Shown here one piece after another: positions 1-9,240 of a stretch of DNA of 64,000 bases. A program made the position numbers and the translations under genes. This DNA is from Phytohabitans sp037414955 (GTDB taxonomy: Bacteria > Actinomycetota > Actinomycetes > Mycobacteriales > Micromonosporaceae): the NCBI GenBank assembly GCA_037414955.1, contig JBBEWH010000123.1, positions 5,075 to 69,074 on the forward strand, in the 5' to 3' direction. Under the pieces are notes generated by a model. It saw only the letters and a program-made list of their open reading frames with translations, was not told where the DNA came from and made no database searches. Positions within the stretch are counted from its first letter, which is position 1. Each line of letters starts with the position of its first letter.

Positions 1-99
1 GCACTCCGGCTCGGCGTGTGAGCGCGCCAGCAACTCAGCTTCGTCCACCTCGACTGCCACCTTCGCACCCATCCGGCTCCCTTCGTCGCCGACGTTCTT

Positions 100-325
100 A
101 CGACTCATTGGCCGCGCCGCCGGTTGATCTTCACGGCTCGACGCGCACCGCACACCGGCGCCAGTACACCGTCACCTGTCCGGTCAACAAGGCCGGCGTG
201 GCCGACGCCGCTTCCGCCGCCTACGCCGCGGCCACGCCGGACGACGCCGACGGGCGATACTTCATCTCCAACTACGACGGCCCCGGCCGATTCACCGCCC
301 GTTTCTTCGCCTTCATTGCCCCGAC
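100..325 (+). pseudogene. possible coding remnant, unrecognised
   Basis: An open frame here has codon usage typical of the window (third positions nearly all G or C) and encodes a non-random stretch ending in GRYFISNYDGPGRFTARF. No start codon with a ribosome site is visible, and the frame runs into the degraded integrase region on the opposite strand. I do not recognise the family. It may be the end of a gene that begins before the window, or a decayed fragment. Confidence 0.25.
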
Positions 326-655
326 CCTGCTTGACGGGCCCGTCCTTGGACGCGGACGAGGTGGCTGGCGCGGATGCCGAACAGCGGTAGGAGAGTGCCG
401 GCGACCCGAACGTCCAGCGGCATAGTGGTCTCGTGCAGGCAGCGGCGCAGCTGTTCCCACTGGGCCTGTTCGCTATTGCGGGTGGCCGGTGCCTCGACCG
501 GCAGTGGCGGGACCTCGATGTCGCCGGTGAGTCTGCGGCCGCGGGCCCAGATGATGAACGGTCGCAGCGCGTATCGGTAGGTGGTGCCTTCGTCGAGCCA
601 GCGGTCGACCTGTGGCTGGGTGACCTCGGCTAGCGGCAGCTGGAGGTGGTGGACT
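313..655 (-). pseudogene. tyrosine recombinase/integrase remnant
   Basis: Read on the minus strand, this segment encodes QPQVDRWLDEG, RPFIIWARGR and a later LLPLFGI segment. That arrangement resembles the end of the core-binding domain and the beginning of the catalytic domain of actinobacterial site-specific integrases. There is no start codon and no Arg-His-Arg-Tyr catalytic set; the frame ends shortly after the LLPLFGI segment. Its upstream side abuts the IS630-type transposase remnant, so the transposon may have interrupted it. The family assignment rests on sequence feel only and is moderate. Confidence 0.45.
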
Positions 656-1702
656 GACGGCCGAGGGCCGTGCCCGGTGCGAGGCGGTCCGGTTACAGGC
701 GGCGGCGTTGTTCGCTTCGAACGTGCCGGTGGCGCAGATCGCCGCGCGGTTGCGGGTCTCGCACAACGCGGTGTACGTGTGGCGACGACGGTGGCTGGCC
801 GACGGTGAGGCGGGCCTGGCCTCGAGAGGGCCGACGGTAGCGGCTGTCGGCTGTCCGACGCGCAACTGGATGTGCTTGCCGCTGCGTTGGATGAGGTCCC
901 GGCGCGCACGGCTACATCGAGGATCAGCGATGGACTTTGGTCCGGGTGGCGGAGCTGATCTCGCGGCTGTTCCGGCAGCGGTACACGCTGCGGGGTGTGC
1001 CGTTGTTGTTGCACCGCATGGGTTTCAGCCCGCAGGTGCCGAAGCATCGGCCGGTCGAACGGGACAAGGCGGCGATCGCGACGTGGCGGCGGGAGGTGTG
1101 GCCGCAGGCAAATGATGGCGGCTGAGCGTGGGGCGTGGATCTGCTCCGAGGACGAGGCGGGCATACGCTTCGGCCGCCCAAGGCCCGCACTTGGGCTCGG
1201 CGTGGCCGGACACCGGTGATTGCGGTGTCTGGTAAGGGGTTCCGGCCGGGTTTCGGTGGCCGGTCTGGTCTGCGTCAAAGCCCGGACAACGCACACGCCT
1301 GCTCTATCGGATCAAGGTCGACCGTCCGCGCAAGGGCGAGCGACGCAGCTTCGCCGAGACCGACTATGCCGCCCTGCTCGATGCCGCTCACCAGCACCTC
1401 AAGGCGCCGATCGTCCTCGTCTGGGACAACCTCAAACTCACATCAGCGCTGCGATGGGTGACCTGGCCGCGGCGCGGGACTGGCTCCACGTGATCCAGCT
1501 GCCCGCCTACGCGCCGGACCTCAACCCGACCGAGGGTGTCTGGTCCCATATCAAACGCAGCCTGGGCAATCTCGCCGTGACCGGCGTGGACCACCTCGCC
1601 GCCATGGTACGCAACCGGCTCAAGCGCATCCAGTACCGTCCCGACATGCTGACCAGCTTCCTCACCCACACCGGCCTGAGCCTCGACCCAGAACCGCCGT
1701 AA
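655..1702 (+). pseudogene. IS630-family transposase, several frameshifts
   Basis: Pieces of one transposase are spread over three reading frames. The N-terminal helix-turn-helix is near 705-800 (PVAQIAARLRVSHNAVYVWR). A middle segment follows at 940-1125 (LRGVPLLLHRMGF). The DDE catalytic core is recognisable as SEDEAG near 1145, VLVWDN near 1420 and DLNPTEGVW near 1520. The last piece ends at the stop at 1700-1702. An intact IS630 transposase is roughly 340-370 residues in one frame, or two with programmed frameshifting. Here at least three frame changes are needed, so the gene is dead. I did not find convincing terminal inverted repeats. Confidence 0.75.
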
Positions 1703-1849
1703 CCCTGACCATTCAACCTCTGTAGCCTGTCTCGCGCTTGTCCCGCGAGGACCCGGCGGGTCCGTCGCTGGTGCTGGTCGCCACCCCAGTCACCGTGGTC
1801 GGCACTTACGATCAATAAGCGGGTGGTTGCAGCATGCCACAATCGCAAG

Positions 1850-2725
1850 GTGTCGCCCACGCCCGATGCTCCTCGTCCCGATCCGCCCGCGCCGGACACG
1901 CCCGCGTCAGACGAGGCTCCACCTAGTCCGCCGACCGTAGGCCTGCCGTTAAGGACAATTCGGGCTCTCGAAATCGCCGCAGTCTTTGCCGGACTCGTCT
2001 CAAGCGTCGCATTGGCATTCAGGGTCGACTCCCCACTCCTAATATGGTCGATCACCCTCCTCGGCATATCTATGCTCTACGCAATCGCGCGTATCGAAAA
2101 CCTGCAAAGACGTCGCGCGCTAACTCGCGATCGCATCATGGACCCCATTGTCGCAGCGTTACTCGGATGCGCAGGCGCCGTAACGATGTGGCTTGTTCCA
2201 GTAGACCGAGTGGAACCAAACGCCGACGACAGATGGAATCCCAATGCTACCGCGACCGTATCGTCGCCCACGCCGTCCGGTTCTCCCCGGCGGCCAAGTG
2301 CCGCGCCGACAGAAGGGACTGGACTCAATCCTACAGAGCCCAACCTCATGGGAGTGGTTCCTATCGGCGAGCTTACGATCAACTCCGACCTTACCAAGGT
2401 CAGCAATCGGACCAGCGTCAAGGGTCGCTCTTCAAAACTGTCCGATGGGGAGACCATCTGGTTGCTGGTTCAAGAAGTCGGCGCGTCTACAGTGTTCACC
2501 GCTGGTTTTTGTCATTTCAGCGACCCGATGTGGATATGTGATGCAGTACCGTTTGGTGAGGCGGGAGTGGGAGTCGGACAAAAATACTGGGTCACTGCCG
2601 TCGTAATACACGACGGCTCCGAAGAGGAAGAGTACGAGAAGGCGAAGGTCTCCGGTTATCCCCATAATAATCCGCCAGTCAAGCCGACACGAGTATCGGA
2701 AACCATCACCGTCACACGAACATAG
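1850..2725 (+). CDS. hypothetical membrane protein
   Basis: About 291 residues if it starts at the GTG at 1850 (an ATG at 1823 is the alternative; neither has a strong ribosome site). A Pro/Asp-rich cytoplasmic N-terminus of about 40 residues is followed by three hydrophobic segments, including AAVFAGLVSSVALAF, SITLLGISMLYAIA and VAALLGCAGAVTMWLV. A Ser/Pro linker then leads to a soluble C-terminal domain of about 120 residues with two cysteines that could pair. I do not recognise the family. Base composition is clearly lower in GC than the neighbours, which suggests recent acquisition. It stands alone between two transposon remnants. Confidence 0.6.
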   Translation: MSPTPDAPRPDPPAPDTPASDEAPPSPPTVGLPLRTIRALEIAAVFAGLVSSVALAFRVDSPLLIWSITLLGISMLYAIARIENLQRRRALTRDRIMDPIVAALLGCAGAVTMWLVPVDRVEPNADDRWNPNATATVSSPTPSGSPRRPSAAPTEGTGLNPTEPNLMGVVPIGELTINSDLTKVSNRTSVKGRSSKLSDGETIWLLVQEVGASTVFTAGFCHFSDPMWICDAVPFGEAGVGVGQKYWVTAVVIHDGSEEEEYEKAKVSGYPHNNPPVKPTRVSETITVTRT

Positions 2726-3033
2726 GACGATTGAAGGATGGAAGGGATCTCAAACGCCACGCTCGGCGGCCTCGGCGCGGTCAAGCGGGATCCCCCGACA
2801 CTCGGCGACGCGGCGGGAGACAGCGTTTTACAGGCGAATGCTGGCCCACCCTGGGGTGAGGCCGGCGGCGCGGCGGTGTCCCAGCACGGCCTTGGCGGCT
2901 TCGGTGGCGGAGCCCCGTAGGACCCCGATGCAGTCACCGTGTACCTGTACGCCAGCCGCAGGTGAACCCCGCAGGCGTCCCCTTCCGCCGCGTCGTGCGC
3001 GCCGGCCGCCCGAGCGTCGTCACGCACCGTCAG
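2726..3033. other. no recognisable gene
   Basis: About 300 bases between the membrane protein and the left end of the insertion sequence. Open frames exist on both strands, but none has a plausible start, a ribosome site or a recognisable domain. A minus-strand frame near 2840-2960 reads smoothly and could be a fragment of a gene cut by the insertion sequence, but I cannot name it. Confidence 0.3.
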
Positions 3034-3049
3034 TGAGCCATTTTCATCG
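3034..3049 (+). repeat. IS terminal inverted repeat, left
   Basis: TGAGCCATTTTCATCG, identical to the reverse complement of 3944-3959. Beyond these 16 bases the match continues only partially (a GGG tract after one mismatch). Confidence 0.85.
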
Positions 3050-3828
3050 AGGGTGGCGGTCGTCTCCGGTGTGTTGAAGGACGAGGATTGCTTGGACGAT
3101 CGCGGTGGCGCGGTGTGGGCTGCAACGCAGCTTGGCCAGCAGTTTCCAGGCCTTGAGGGTGGCCACGGCCCGTTCGCCGAGGGCGCGGATCTTGGCGTGT
3201 TGCCGGTTGACTGATCTTTGCCGCTTGGACAGCCGCGGCCGGTTCGGCTGTCGTTTGAACGGCGTCCAGACGGTGCCGCCGGCGCCTTGGTACGCCTTGT
3301 CCGCGAACGTCATCACGTTCACCCTGGCCAAGGCGTCGATCAGGTGGTGGGTGCGGGCCGCGGTCAGGTCGTGGACCGCTGCGGGCAGCGCGGGGTGAGG
3401 CCCACACGAGCCGGCCGGCCGGGTCGGCCAGGACCTGCACGTTCACTCCGTGCCGCTTGTGCTTTCCCGAGTAGTAGGGCTTCTGGTCCGCCACGCGGTC
3501 GATCGGGATCAGCGTGCCGTTGATGATCGCGTACGCCAGTTTGGCGGCCCGTGCAGCCGCCTGGGCTAGGTCCGGGGCGATGACGGCGAGCAGGTCGATC
3601 GCCTCGCGTAGGTACCGCCACACGGTGCTGACCGATACCGCGAACCCTGCCGCCAGCCTTGCCAAGGTGCGCACCGTTGCGCAGGTGGGCCAGCGTCATC
3701 AACGCCTGCTCATGGGCTGGTAGCCGCCGCCATCGTCCGCCCAGCTGCGCACGTCGGGCTCGGATCAACTCGGCAAGGCGCGTCAGGCTGCGTGTAGACA
3801 ACGGGATGGTGGCAACATACGTAAGCAA
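3044..3828 (-). pseudogene. IS5-family DDE transposase, frameshifted
   Basis: The N-terminus (MLTYVATIPLSTRSLTRLAE, start at 3828), the helix-turn-helix and first catalytic part (SVSTVWRYLREA, then IINGTLIPIDRVADQKPYYS near 3480) and the C-terminal part (FADKAYQGAGGTVWTPF, RHAKIRALGERA-like helix near 3160) are all clear but lie in three different frames. At least two frameshifts, near 3660 and 3400-3330, separate them. The family normally makes one protein of about 255-270 residues, sometimes by programmed frameshift. Two breaks argue for a pseudogene. It fills almost the whole insertion sequence. Confidence 0.75.
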
Positions 3829-3943
3829 CGAGACTCCTGGCAGGGCTGTCGTTCTTGGTCGACTGCTGTCCTACCGGGAGTCTCGTCCTATCTGGAGCAT
3901 CGACACGCCCTCGTTGATCAGGCACCGGGCGCACCCAACCCCA

Positions 3944-3959
3944 CGATGAAAATGGCTCA
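3944..3959 (-). repeat. IS terminal inverted repeat, right
   Basis: CGATGAAAATGGCTCA, exact complement of the left terminal repeat. It lies just past the 3' end of the minus-strand phospholipase gene, so the element may have landed in that gene's terminator region. Confidence 0.85.
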
Positions 3960-3975
3960 TCGGTGTGTTGCGCGC

Positions 3976-4800
3976 CTACTGTGCCTGGAGTTCCGCTCGC
4001 CAGCGGGTGTGGTGGTCGATGGTCTCCTGGCTGACGCTGAGGACGCCGAAGATGGAGACGGCTTCGTAGTAGATCGCGGCGAGGCTGTAGCAGGCTGGGC
4101 GTACCGCGATGAAGTAGGTGTCGCACTTGCGTCGCATGTCCGCGTAGAATGCGCTGTCCACACGGGACTTGTTGGCGCTGAAGGCGCCGAGGCGTTCGTA
4201 GTTGCGGTATCCGAAGTCGTGGCGCAGGCAGGGGAGGCGGAAGTCGAAGCCGGAGGGCTGGTCCGGGCTGGACGTGCAGTAGTCCGTGGCCCAGGTGAAT
4301 TCGAACTCCCGGAAGAGGCTCTGGTGTTCCAGCCCGTAGAGCCAGCCGTTGTAGCTGGACTCCGAGGTCTGCGTCCAGCTCAGCATGCGGGCCATCTTCA
4401 TCCCGTGCGGCACCTCCGCGGTGCAGTGCTGAGCCGTACCGAGCCGGACGTTGGTGCCGACCGCCCACACCTTGTAGCACCCGCCGATGGTGCCGTTGTG
4501 CGGGAGGTCGTTGATCCTGATGGTCACGCCGGTGGCGGCGGGCTGGCCGGCGCGATGGTCGCGGTAGGTCCGCACCAGGCTCCAGATCGTGGTGCCGAGC
4601 TGCTTGTACTCGACCTGGAACGAGGTCTCCGCGGTGGACATGTCCACAAAGGTCAGGTCCACGTGGTCGTGGGTGATCTCGACGAACCGGACGTCTTCCG
4701 GTGTGCCGGCGAACGCCTCTGCCGGCGGCGCGTGGACTGTGGACAGAGTGATGACGGCCGTGCCCAGCAGGGCGGCGGCGAGCCGCTTGCGGATGTTCAT
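3976..4800 (-). CDS. secreted prokaryotic phospholipase A2
   Basis: A 274-residue protein with a Sec signal peptide (MNIRKRLAAALLG to about residue 30, ending PPAEAFA). The first half, about residues 30-130, resembles a fibronectin type III-like module. The second half contains the prokaryotic phospholipase A2 signature CLRHDFGYRNY with the His-Asp pair near residues 193-194, and cysteines around it that can form the expected disulfides. The enzyme should cleave the sn-2 ester of phospholipids outside the cell. The start at 4800 is chosen because GGGAGG precedes it; a longer frame to 4857 has no such site. It is followed at once by the insertion sequence and preceded by another secreted-protein gene on the same strand. 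Confidence 0.85.
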   Translation of the reverse strand: MNIRKRLAAALLGTAVITLSTVHAPPAEAFAGTPEDVRFVEITHDHVDLTFVDMSTAETSFQVEYKQLGTTIWSLVRTYRDHRAGQPAATGVTIRINDLPHNGTIGGCYKVWAVGTNVRLGTAQHCTAEVPHGMKMARMLSWTQTSESSYNGWLYGLEHQSLFREFEFTWATDYCTSSPDQPSGFDFRLPCLRHDFGYRNYERLGAFSANKSRVDSAFYADMRRKCDTYFIAVRPACYSLAAIYYEAVSIFGVLSVSQETIDHHTRWRAELQAQ

Positions 4801-4843
4801 GAAGCCTCCCGTCGCTTCACGTGGTTTGAGGTCGGGCCGCGAC

Positions 4844-4887
4844 CCAGGCGCCCGCACGCCGCCCCCGACGACGTGCCGGGCGCCTGG
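4844..4887 (-). terminator. hairpin after the repeat-protein gene
   Basis: Perfect 11-bp arms (CCAGGCGCCCG and complement) with a 22-nt loop lie between the stop of the upstream minus-strand gene (4928) and the start of the phospholipase gene (4800). No T-tract follows, which is usual for GC-rich actinobacterial terminators. Attenuation of the phospholipase transcript is an alternative role. Confidence 0.5.
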
Positions 4888-4927
4888 ATCACGGAGGTGC
4901 CGGTGGCCGGCACGCGGGGTGGAGCTG

Positions 4928-5797
4928 TTAGAAGGCGCAGATGGCGTGTCCGGTGATGGACCAGTTGCCCGCGAAGTCGGGCGGGTTCTCGTACACGGTC
5001 AGGGTCGCCGACGTGAGCGTGCTGCCCGGCACGAAGTCGTCGGTGACGGCGTTGCCCACCGCGGTGTGCAGCACGCCGACGCCGTGGAGTTGCTTGCCTG
5101 CGGAGCAGGTCGGGGTGACGGTCTTCGGCGAGGTCGAGCTGGGAAGGACGCTCTCCGTTATCAGTTCCATGCCGGACGCCGGGTTGGCGCAGACGGCGTA
5201 CGCCGCGATGTTCCAGGTCGCCGTCGACGTGCTGTCGACGTCCCGGGCGGCGCGCGCCACCACGAGGTTGAGGTTGCTGTCCGGCGACACCCGATCGGGG
5301 AAGATCTGCCCGGCCGCACCGGTGATGGCGAAGCCGGTGCCGAAGACCCTGGTGGTGCCTGGGCAGTCGACCTGGGCGTTCTTCGGTGTGGTCCCGTTCG
5401 TCGCGCTGGCGAACCTGACCACCTGGTGGTTCGTAGTGGGGGAACCGCAGACCGCGAAGGCGGTGACCGTCCAGTTGGTGGCGTACGCGCCGTTCTCGAC
5501 GCCGCGTGCGGTCACCGTCGTCGTGCTGGGGATCACCGCGTCGAGCACCACGTTGCCGACGCCGCCGGTGAGCTGCCCACCGGGTCCGTAGACCACGAGC
5601 CCGGCCGGGCACGACACCGTGACGCTTTTGTTCACGGAGTTGCTCGCGCTCGTCGCGGACACCCGTGTCAGATTGGCGACCAGCGGAGCCGGCGCCGCGG
5701 ACTCGACGGCGGGCGCCGCCGGGACGGCGACGAGCAGGCTGCCGCCCGCCACGCATCCGATGGCGACCGCCCTCGCCAGCAGGTTCGCTACTTTCAT
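4928..5797 (-). CDS. secreted protein with three Cys-bounded repeats
   Basis: A 289-residue protein with a clear signal peptide (MKVANLLARAVAIGC, cleavage after about residue 40). The mature part is three tandem units of about 80 residues. Each opens with a cysteine and a short Pro/Gly-rich strand, continues through a GxG...GN/GQ...P segment, and closes with NWxxxAxAxC. Each unit probably folds as a beta module closed by one disulfide. I do not know a function; similar repeats occur in secreted actinobacterial proteins of unknown role. The GGAGA-like site upstream of 5797 supports the start. It is divergent from the LAL regulator gene and shares its upstream region. Confidence 0.75.
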   Translation of the reverse strand: MKVANLLARAVAIGCVAGGSLLVAVPAAPAVESAAPAPLVANLTRVSATSASNSVNKSVTVSCPAGLVVYGPGGQLTGGVGNVVLDAVIPSTTTVTARGVENGAYATNWTVTAFAVCGSPTTNHQVVRFASATNGTTPKNAQVDCPGTTRVFGTGFAITGAAGQIFPDRVSPDSNLNLVVARAARDVDSTSTATWNIAAYAVCANPASGMELITESVLPSSTSPKTVTPTCSAGKQLHGVGVLHTAVGNAVTDDFVPGSTLTSATLTVYENPPDFAGNWSITGHAICAF

Positions 5798-5896
5798 GGG
5801 AGAAAATCACCTCTCCTGATCTTCCGGGCCGCGCCGCCGTCCGGCTGCGCGACTTCCTGCCTCTGTCTGGTATCCGCGTGCCGTTTTCGGTGGTGG

Positions 5897-5917
5897 GTGT
5901 GACACGCCGTGTCACAC
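5897..5917. promoter_or_regulatory. palindromic operator between divergent genes
   Basis: GTGTGACACG, one central C, then CGTGTCACAC: perfect 10-bp arms. It sits 10 bp before the start codon of the LAL regulator and about 100 bp before the divergent secreted-protein gene. The position and symmetry suggest a binding site for a dimeric regulator, acting on one or both genes. Which protein binds is not known. Confidence 0.6.
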
Positions 5918-5927
5918 ACTCGTCGGC

Positions 5928-8900
5928 ATGAATGGGGACGCGCCCGGTTCCGTGGGTTTCGCAGGCCGGGTCGGTGAATTGCGCATGATGAGTGACGCCA
6001 TGGGGGCGGCGGAGCGCGGGGACGGCGCGGTGGTGGTCGTCGCCGGCGACGCGGGGATCGGTAAGACCAGGTTCTGCCGCGAGGTTGCCATCCGCGCTAG
6101 CGGCCGGGAATTCGTCGTCGCGTGGGGAACCTGCTGGCCGGACGGGGGCGCGCCGCCGCTCTGGCCGTGGCAGGCCATTCTGCGCGAGCTGGGCGACGCT
6201 ACGGCCGCCGATCTGCTCGTCGACGACCGGGGCGGGTCGGCGGTCGAGCCGGAGCGGTTCGCGCGCTTCACCGCCGTCGTCGACCGGCTCGCCGAGGCGT
6301 GCGCCAAGGCACCGCTGCTAGTGGTCATCGACGATGCCCACCTCGCCGACACGGGTGCGCTGCTGCTCACCCGGTTCGTCGCCCGGCGCGTGGTCCGGTT
6401 GCCCATCGTCCTGCTGCTGGCCCGCCGGCCGGGGGAGTCGGACACACCACCTCACCTGGACATCGCGAGCGACGCGACGCCGGTCAACCTGACTTCCTTC
6501 AACCTGGCCGAGACCGCGCACTTCCTGCGGGCGCACGGCCACGCCGAGATCGAGGAGGACCTGCTTCTGGTGCTCCTGCGGCTGACCGACGGGCACCCGC
6601 TGCACCTCCAGCGCGTCGCCGCCGCCGGGTTCGACCCGGTGGGCGGTCACGGCGGCGGTCACGGGGGCGGCGGCGTCCGGGCCGAGATCGCCCGCGCCGT
6701 CGACCGGTTGAGCGGGTCCACCCGGGCGATCCTCAGCCGGGCCGCCGTGCTGGGATCGAGCCCGCTCGTGGCCGAGGCCGCCGCGGTGTCGGCGGCGCCG
6801 CGGGCCGCGGTGTGGGACGCGATCGAGGAGTCGGTCCAGACCGGACTCATCGCTCGCGAGGACGACGGGCAGCAGCGCTTCTCGTACGGTCACGAACTGG
6901 TACGGGAGACGTTTCACGCGCTGTTGAGCGGCGCCGAGCGCCAGGCGGCCCACGCGCGGGCCGCCGCGACGATCGTCCCCACCGGTCCCGGCGACTCGAC
7001 CCGGCTGGCCCGCCGCGCCAACCACGCGCTGCGGGCGGCGCCGCGCTCGACGGCCGATGCCCAGACGGCCGTGACGGCGTGCCGGGAGGCCGCCCGCGCC
7101 ATGATCGCCGGCTTCGACTACGAGCGGGCCTGCGCGCTGCTCGCCTCGGCCGCCGCGGCGTACGAGCCGGCGGGCCTCACCGATCCGGTGGCGAAGCTGC
7201 TGGTGGAGTGGGCGGAGGCCACGCTCCTGTGTGGCCGGTTGGCGCAGGCGCGCCCGCTCTTCGAGCGCGCCGTCAGCGCCGCGAGGGAGGAGCGCGACGC
7301 GGTGTCGCTCGCCAAGGCCACCCTCGGCCTTGGCGGCGTGTGGGTGAACGAGCACCGCACGCACATCGACTGGGAGCGGATGATCGGCCTGCAACGGCGG
7401 GCGCTCGCGGGGCTGGACGACAGCGAGCCGGGGCTACGCCAGCGGCTCCTGGTCCGGCTCGCGGTCGAGAAGGTCTACCGGGGCGGACCGGTCGAGCCGG
7501 TGCTCGCGGTCCTCGACGACGCCCGCCGGTTGGGCGACGGCAAGGTCCTCGCCGAGGCGCTGTCGCTGGTACACCACGCCATGCTCACCGCCCGGCACAC
7601 CCATGCCCGCCTCGCCCTCGCCGACGAGTTGATCGCGGTGGCCGCCCCCGCCGGCGAGGGTTTCCTCGCGCTCATCGGGCTCTGCTGGCGCACCGTCGAC
7701 CTCTTCCACCTCGGCGACCCCCGCGCCCCGCGCGTCCTGGCCGACCTGCGCGAACGCGCGGCCACCCTGGGCTGCCTGAGCGTGCTCTTCATCGTGGCGG
7801 CCATGGAGGTGATGCTGCTGGTCCGCGCCGGCCGGCTGGCTGACGCCGAGGAGCGGGCGCAGTCGTGCTTCGCGCTCGGCACCGAGGCCGGCGACGCCGA
7901 CGCGCTCGGCTACCTCGGGGTCCACCTCACCACGATCCGCTGGCTGCAAGGGCGCGACCCCGAGATGCTGGAGACCGTGGAGGGGATCGCCGACTCCCCG
8001 ACCCTCAACCCGGCGGAGTTCGGCTTCCAGGCAACCGTGGCCATGCTCGCCGCCCGGTCCGGGCAGCCAGACAAGGCTCGGGTGCTGCTCGACCGGCTGG
8101 CGGAGCCGGGCCTCGCCACGCTACCCGACTCCAGCACGTGGCTCGCCGGCATGCTCGCGATCGCGGAGGCGGCGTACCTCCTCGGCGACGCCGGACGGGC
8201 CCGGGAGGTGTACGACCTGGTCGAGCCGTTCGCGGACCTTCCGATCATGCCGTCGCTCGCGGTGACCTGCTTCGGGTCCGCGCGGCGCGTGCTCGGCCTG
8301 GCCGCGCTCACCGCCGGCGACGTCGACGACGGCGTCACCCACCTGGAACAGGCGCTCACCGCCAACCGCCGGCTCGGCAACCGGCCGGTCACCGCCGTGA
8401 CGATGGCCGACCTCGCGACCGCGTACCTGCGGCGCGGGCGGGACGGCGACCGCGAACGCGCGTCGACGCTGCTGGCCAACGCCGTGGACGAGGCGAAGGC
8501 GATGGACATGGCGGCGCACGCCGAGACCTGGAGCCGGCGGCTGCACGAACTCACCGTCCACATCGGAACGATCGACCGCCACGACCAGCGGTGGACGCTC
8601 ACCATGGGCCACCGGCAGGCGACGGTGTCGAACCGCCGGGGCGTGCGGTACCTGGCCCGGTTGCTGACCAATCCGGGGCGGCCCATCACGGCCCTCCAGC
8701 TCGCCAGTGAGCAGGGCGACACGGTGGTCGCCGCGCCGGCCCAGCCTGTGCTGGACGACCGGGCGAAGGCCCAGTACCGCGCACGGGTCCGGGAGCTCAC
8801 GGCGGCCATCGAGCGGGCGGACGACCGCGCAGACCGCGAGCGGGCCGACCGACTGCGCGCCGAGCTCGACGCCCTGGTCGAGGAGCTGCGGCGGGTCACC

Positions 8901-9110
8901 GGCAAGGGCGGTAGGACCCGCGCCTTCGCCGATCCGGGCGAGCGGGCGCGCACCGCCGTACGGCAGGCGATCAAGCGGGCCATCGACGAGATCGCCGAGC
9001 AGGAGCCCACCATCGCGGCGTACCTGCGCGACACGATCGTCACCGGCGCCACCTGCTGCTTCACCCCGGACAACTCGCCCCCGGTCCGCTGGACGTCGAC
9101 CTCGCCCTGA
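5928..9110 (+). CDS. large LAL-type AAA ATPase regulator without LuxR HTH
   Basis: A 1060-residue protein. The N-terminal AAA_16/STAND ATPase domain has a P-loop GDAGIGKT at about residues 40-47 and a Walker B-like LLVVIDDAH near residue 130. A long alpha-helical, TPR-like sensor region spans about residues 330-880. The C-terminal 180 residues contain a helical domain rich in Arg/Glu (RADRLRAELDALVEELRRVTG) instead of the LuxR helix-turn-helix found in MalT/LAL regulators. This C-terminal type is common in large actinobacterial ATPases annotated as putative regulators (family knowledge). It starts right after a perfect palindrome and stands alone as a transcription unit, so autoregulation is plausible. 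Confidence 0.75.
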   Translation: MNGDAPGSVGFAGRVGELRMMSDAMGAAERGDGAVVVVAGDAGIGKTRFCREVAIRASGREFVVAWGTCWPDGGAPPLWPWQAILRELGDATAADLLVDDRGGSAVEPERFARFTAVVDRLAEACAKAPLLVVIDDAHLADTGALLLTRFVARRVVRLPIVLLLARRPGESDTPPHLDIASDATPVNLTSFNLAETAHFLRAHGHAEIEEDLLLVLLRLTDGHPLHLQRVAAAGFDPVGGHGGGHGGGGVRAEIARAVDRLSGSTRAILSRAAVLGSSPLVAEAAAVSAAPRAAVWDAIEESVQTGLIAREDDGQQRFSYGHELVRETFHALLSGAERQAAHARAAATIVPTGPGDSTRLARRANHALRAAPRSTADAQTAVTACREAARAMIAGFDYERACALLASAAAAYEPAGLTDPVAKLLVEWAEATLLCGRLAQARPLFERAVSAAREERDAVSLAKATLGLGGVWVNEHRTHIDWERMIGLQRRALAGLDDSEPGLRQRLLVRLAVEKVYRGGPVEPVLAVLDDARRLGDGKVLAEALSLVHHAMLTARHTHARLALADELIAVAAPAGEGFLALIGLCWRTVDLFHLGDPRAPRVLADLRERAATLGCLSVLFIVAAMEVMLLVRAGRLADAEERAQSCFALGTEAGDADALGYLGVHLTTIRWLQGRDPEMLETVEGIADSPTLNPAEFGFQATVAMLAARSGQPDKARVLLDRLAEPGLATLPDSSTWLAGMLAIAEAAYLLGDAGRAREVYDLVEPFADLPIMPSLAVTCFGSARRVLGLAALTAGDVDDGVTHLEQALTANRRLGNRPVTAVTMADLATAYLRRGRDGDRERASTLLANAVDEAKAMDMAAHAETWSRRLHELTVHIGTIDRHDQRWTLTMGHRQATVSNRRGVRYLARLLTNPGRPITALQLASEQGDTVVAAPAQPVLDDRAKAQYRARVRELTAAIERADDRADRERADRLRAELDALVEELRRVTGKGGRTRAFADPGERARTAVRQAIKRAIDEIAEQEPTIAAYLRDTIVTGATCCFTPDNSPPVRWTSTSP

Positions 9111-9133
9111 TCCGGGAGGTTAGCGTTTGCGGC

Positions 9134-9240
9134 ATGGAATAGCGCGTAAGCCTGATCACCCTCGGCGTCCGCGACCTGCCCCGCGCTCGGGCCTTCTACG
9201 AGGCCCTGGGCTGGCGGGGCCAAGAGGTCCAGGAGACGGT
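9134..9240 (+). pseudogene. VOC/glyoxalase-fold protein remnant
   Basis: The frame from ATG 9134 reads Met-Glu-stop, then ITLGVRDLPRARAFYEALGW, the usual opening of VOC-superfamily proteins. The third codon is TAG where the family often has Gln (CAG), so one base change explains the stop. The rest of the expected 120-130 residues is missing or scrambled after about 9240. A dead gene fragment downstream of the LAL regulator. Nothing else recognisable is found up to 9512. Confidence 0.6.

Larger units (their letters stand above)
3034..3959. mobile_element. IS5-family insertion sequence, inactive
   Basis: A 926-bp element bounded by perfect 16-bp inverted repeats (TGAGCCATTTTCATCG at 3034-3049 and its complement at 3944-3959). 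It holds one minus-strand transposase broken by frameshifts. Size, repeat length and transposase type fit the IS5 group close to IS112-type actinobacterial elements (family knowledge). No target duplication is evident next to the repeats. The right end lies only about 17 bp from the stop codon of the phospholipase gene. Intact ends with a broken transposase suggest fairly recent inactivation; it could still be mobilised in trans. Confidence 0.8.

Noticed and set aside
2656..3027. Minus-strand frame of about 120 codons between the membrane protein and the insertion sequence
   Set aside because: It overlaps the end of the preceding gene, has biased composition and no start signal; no family recognised.
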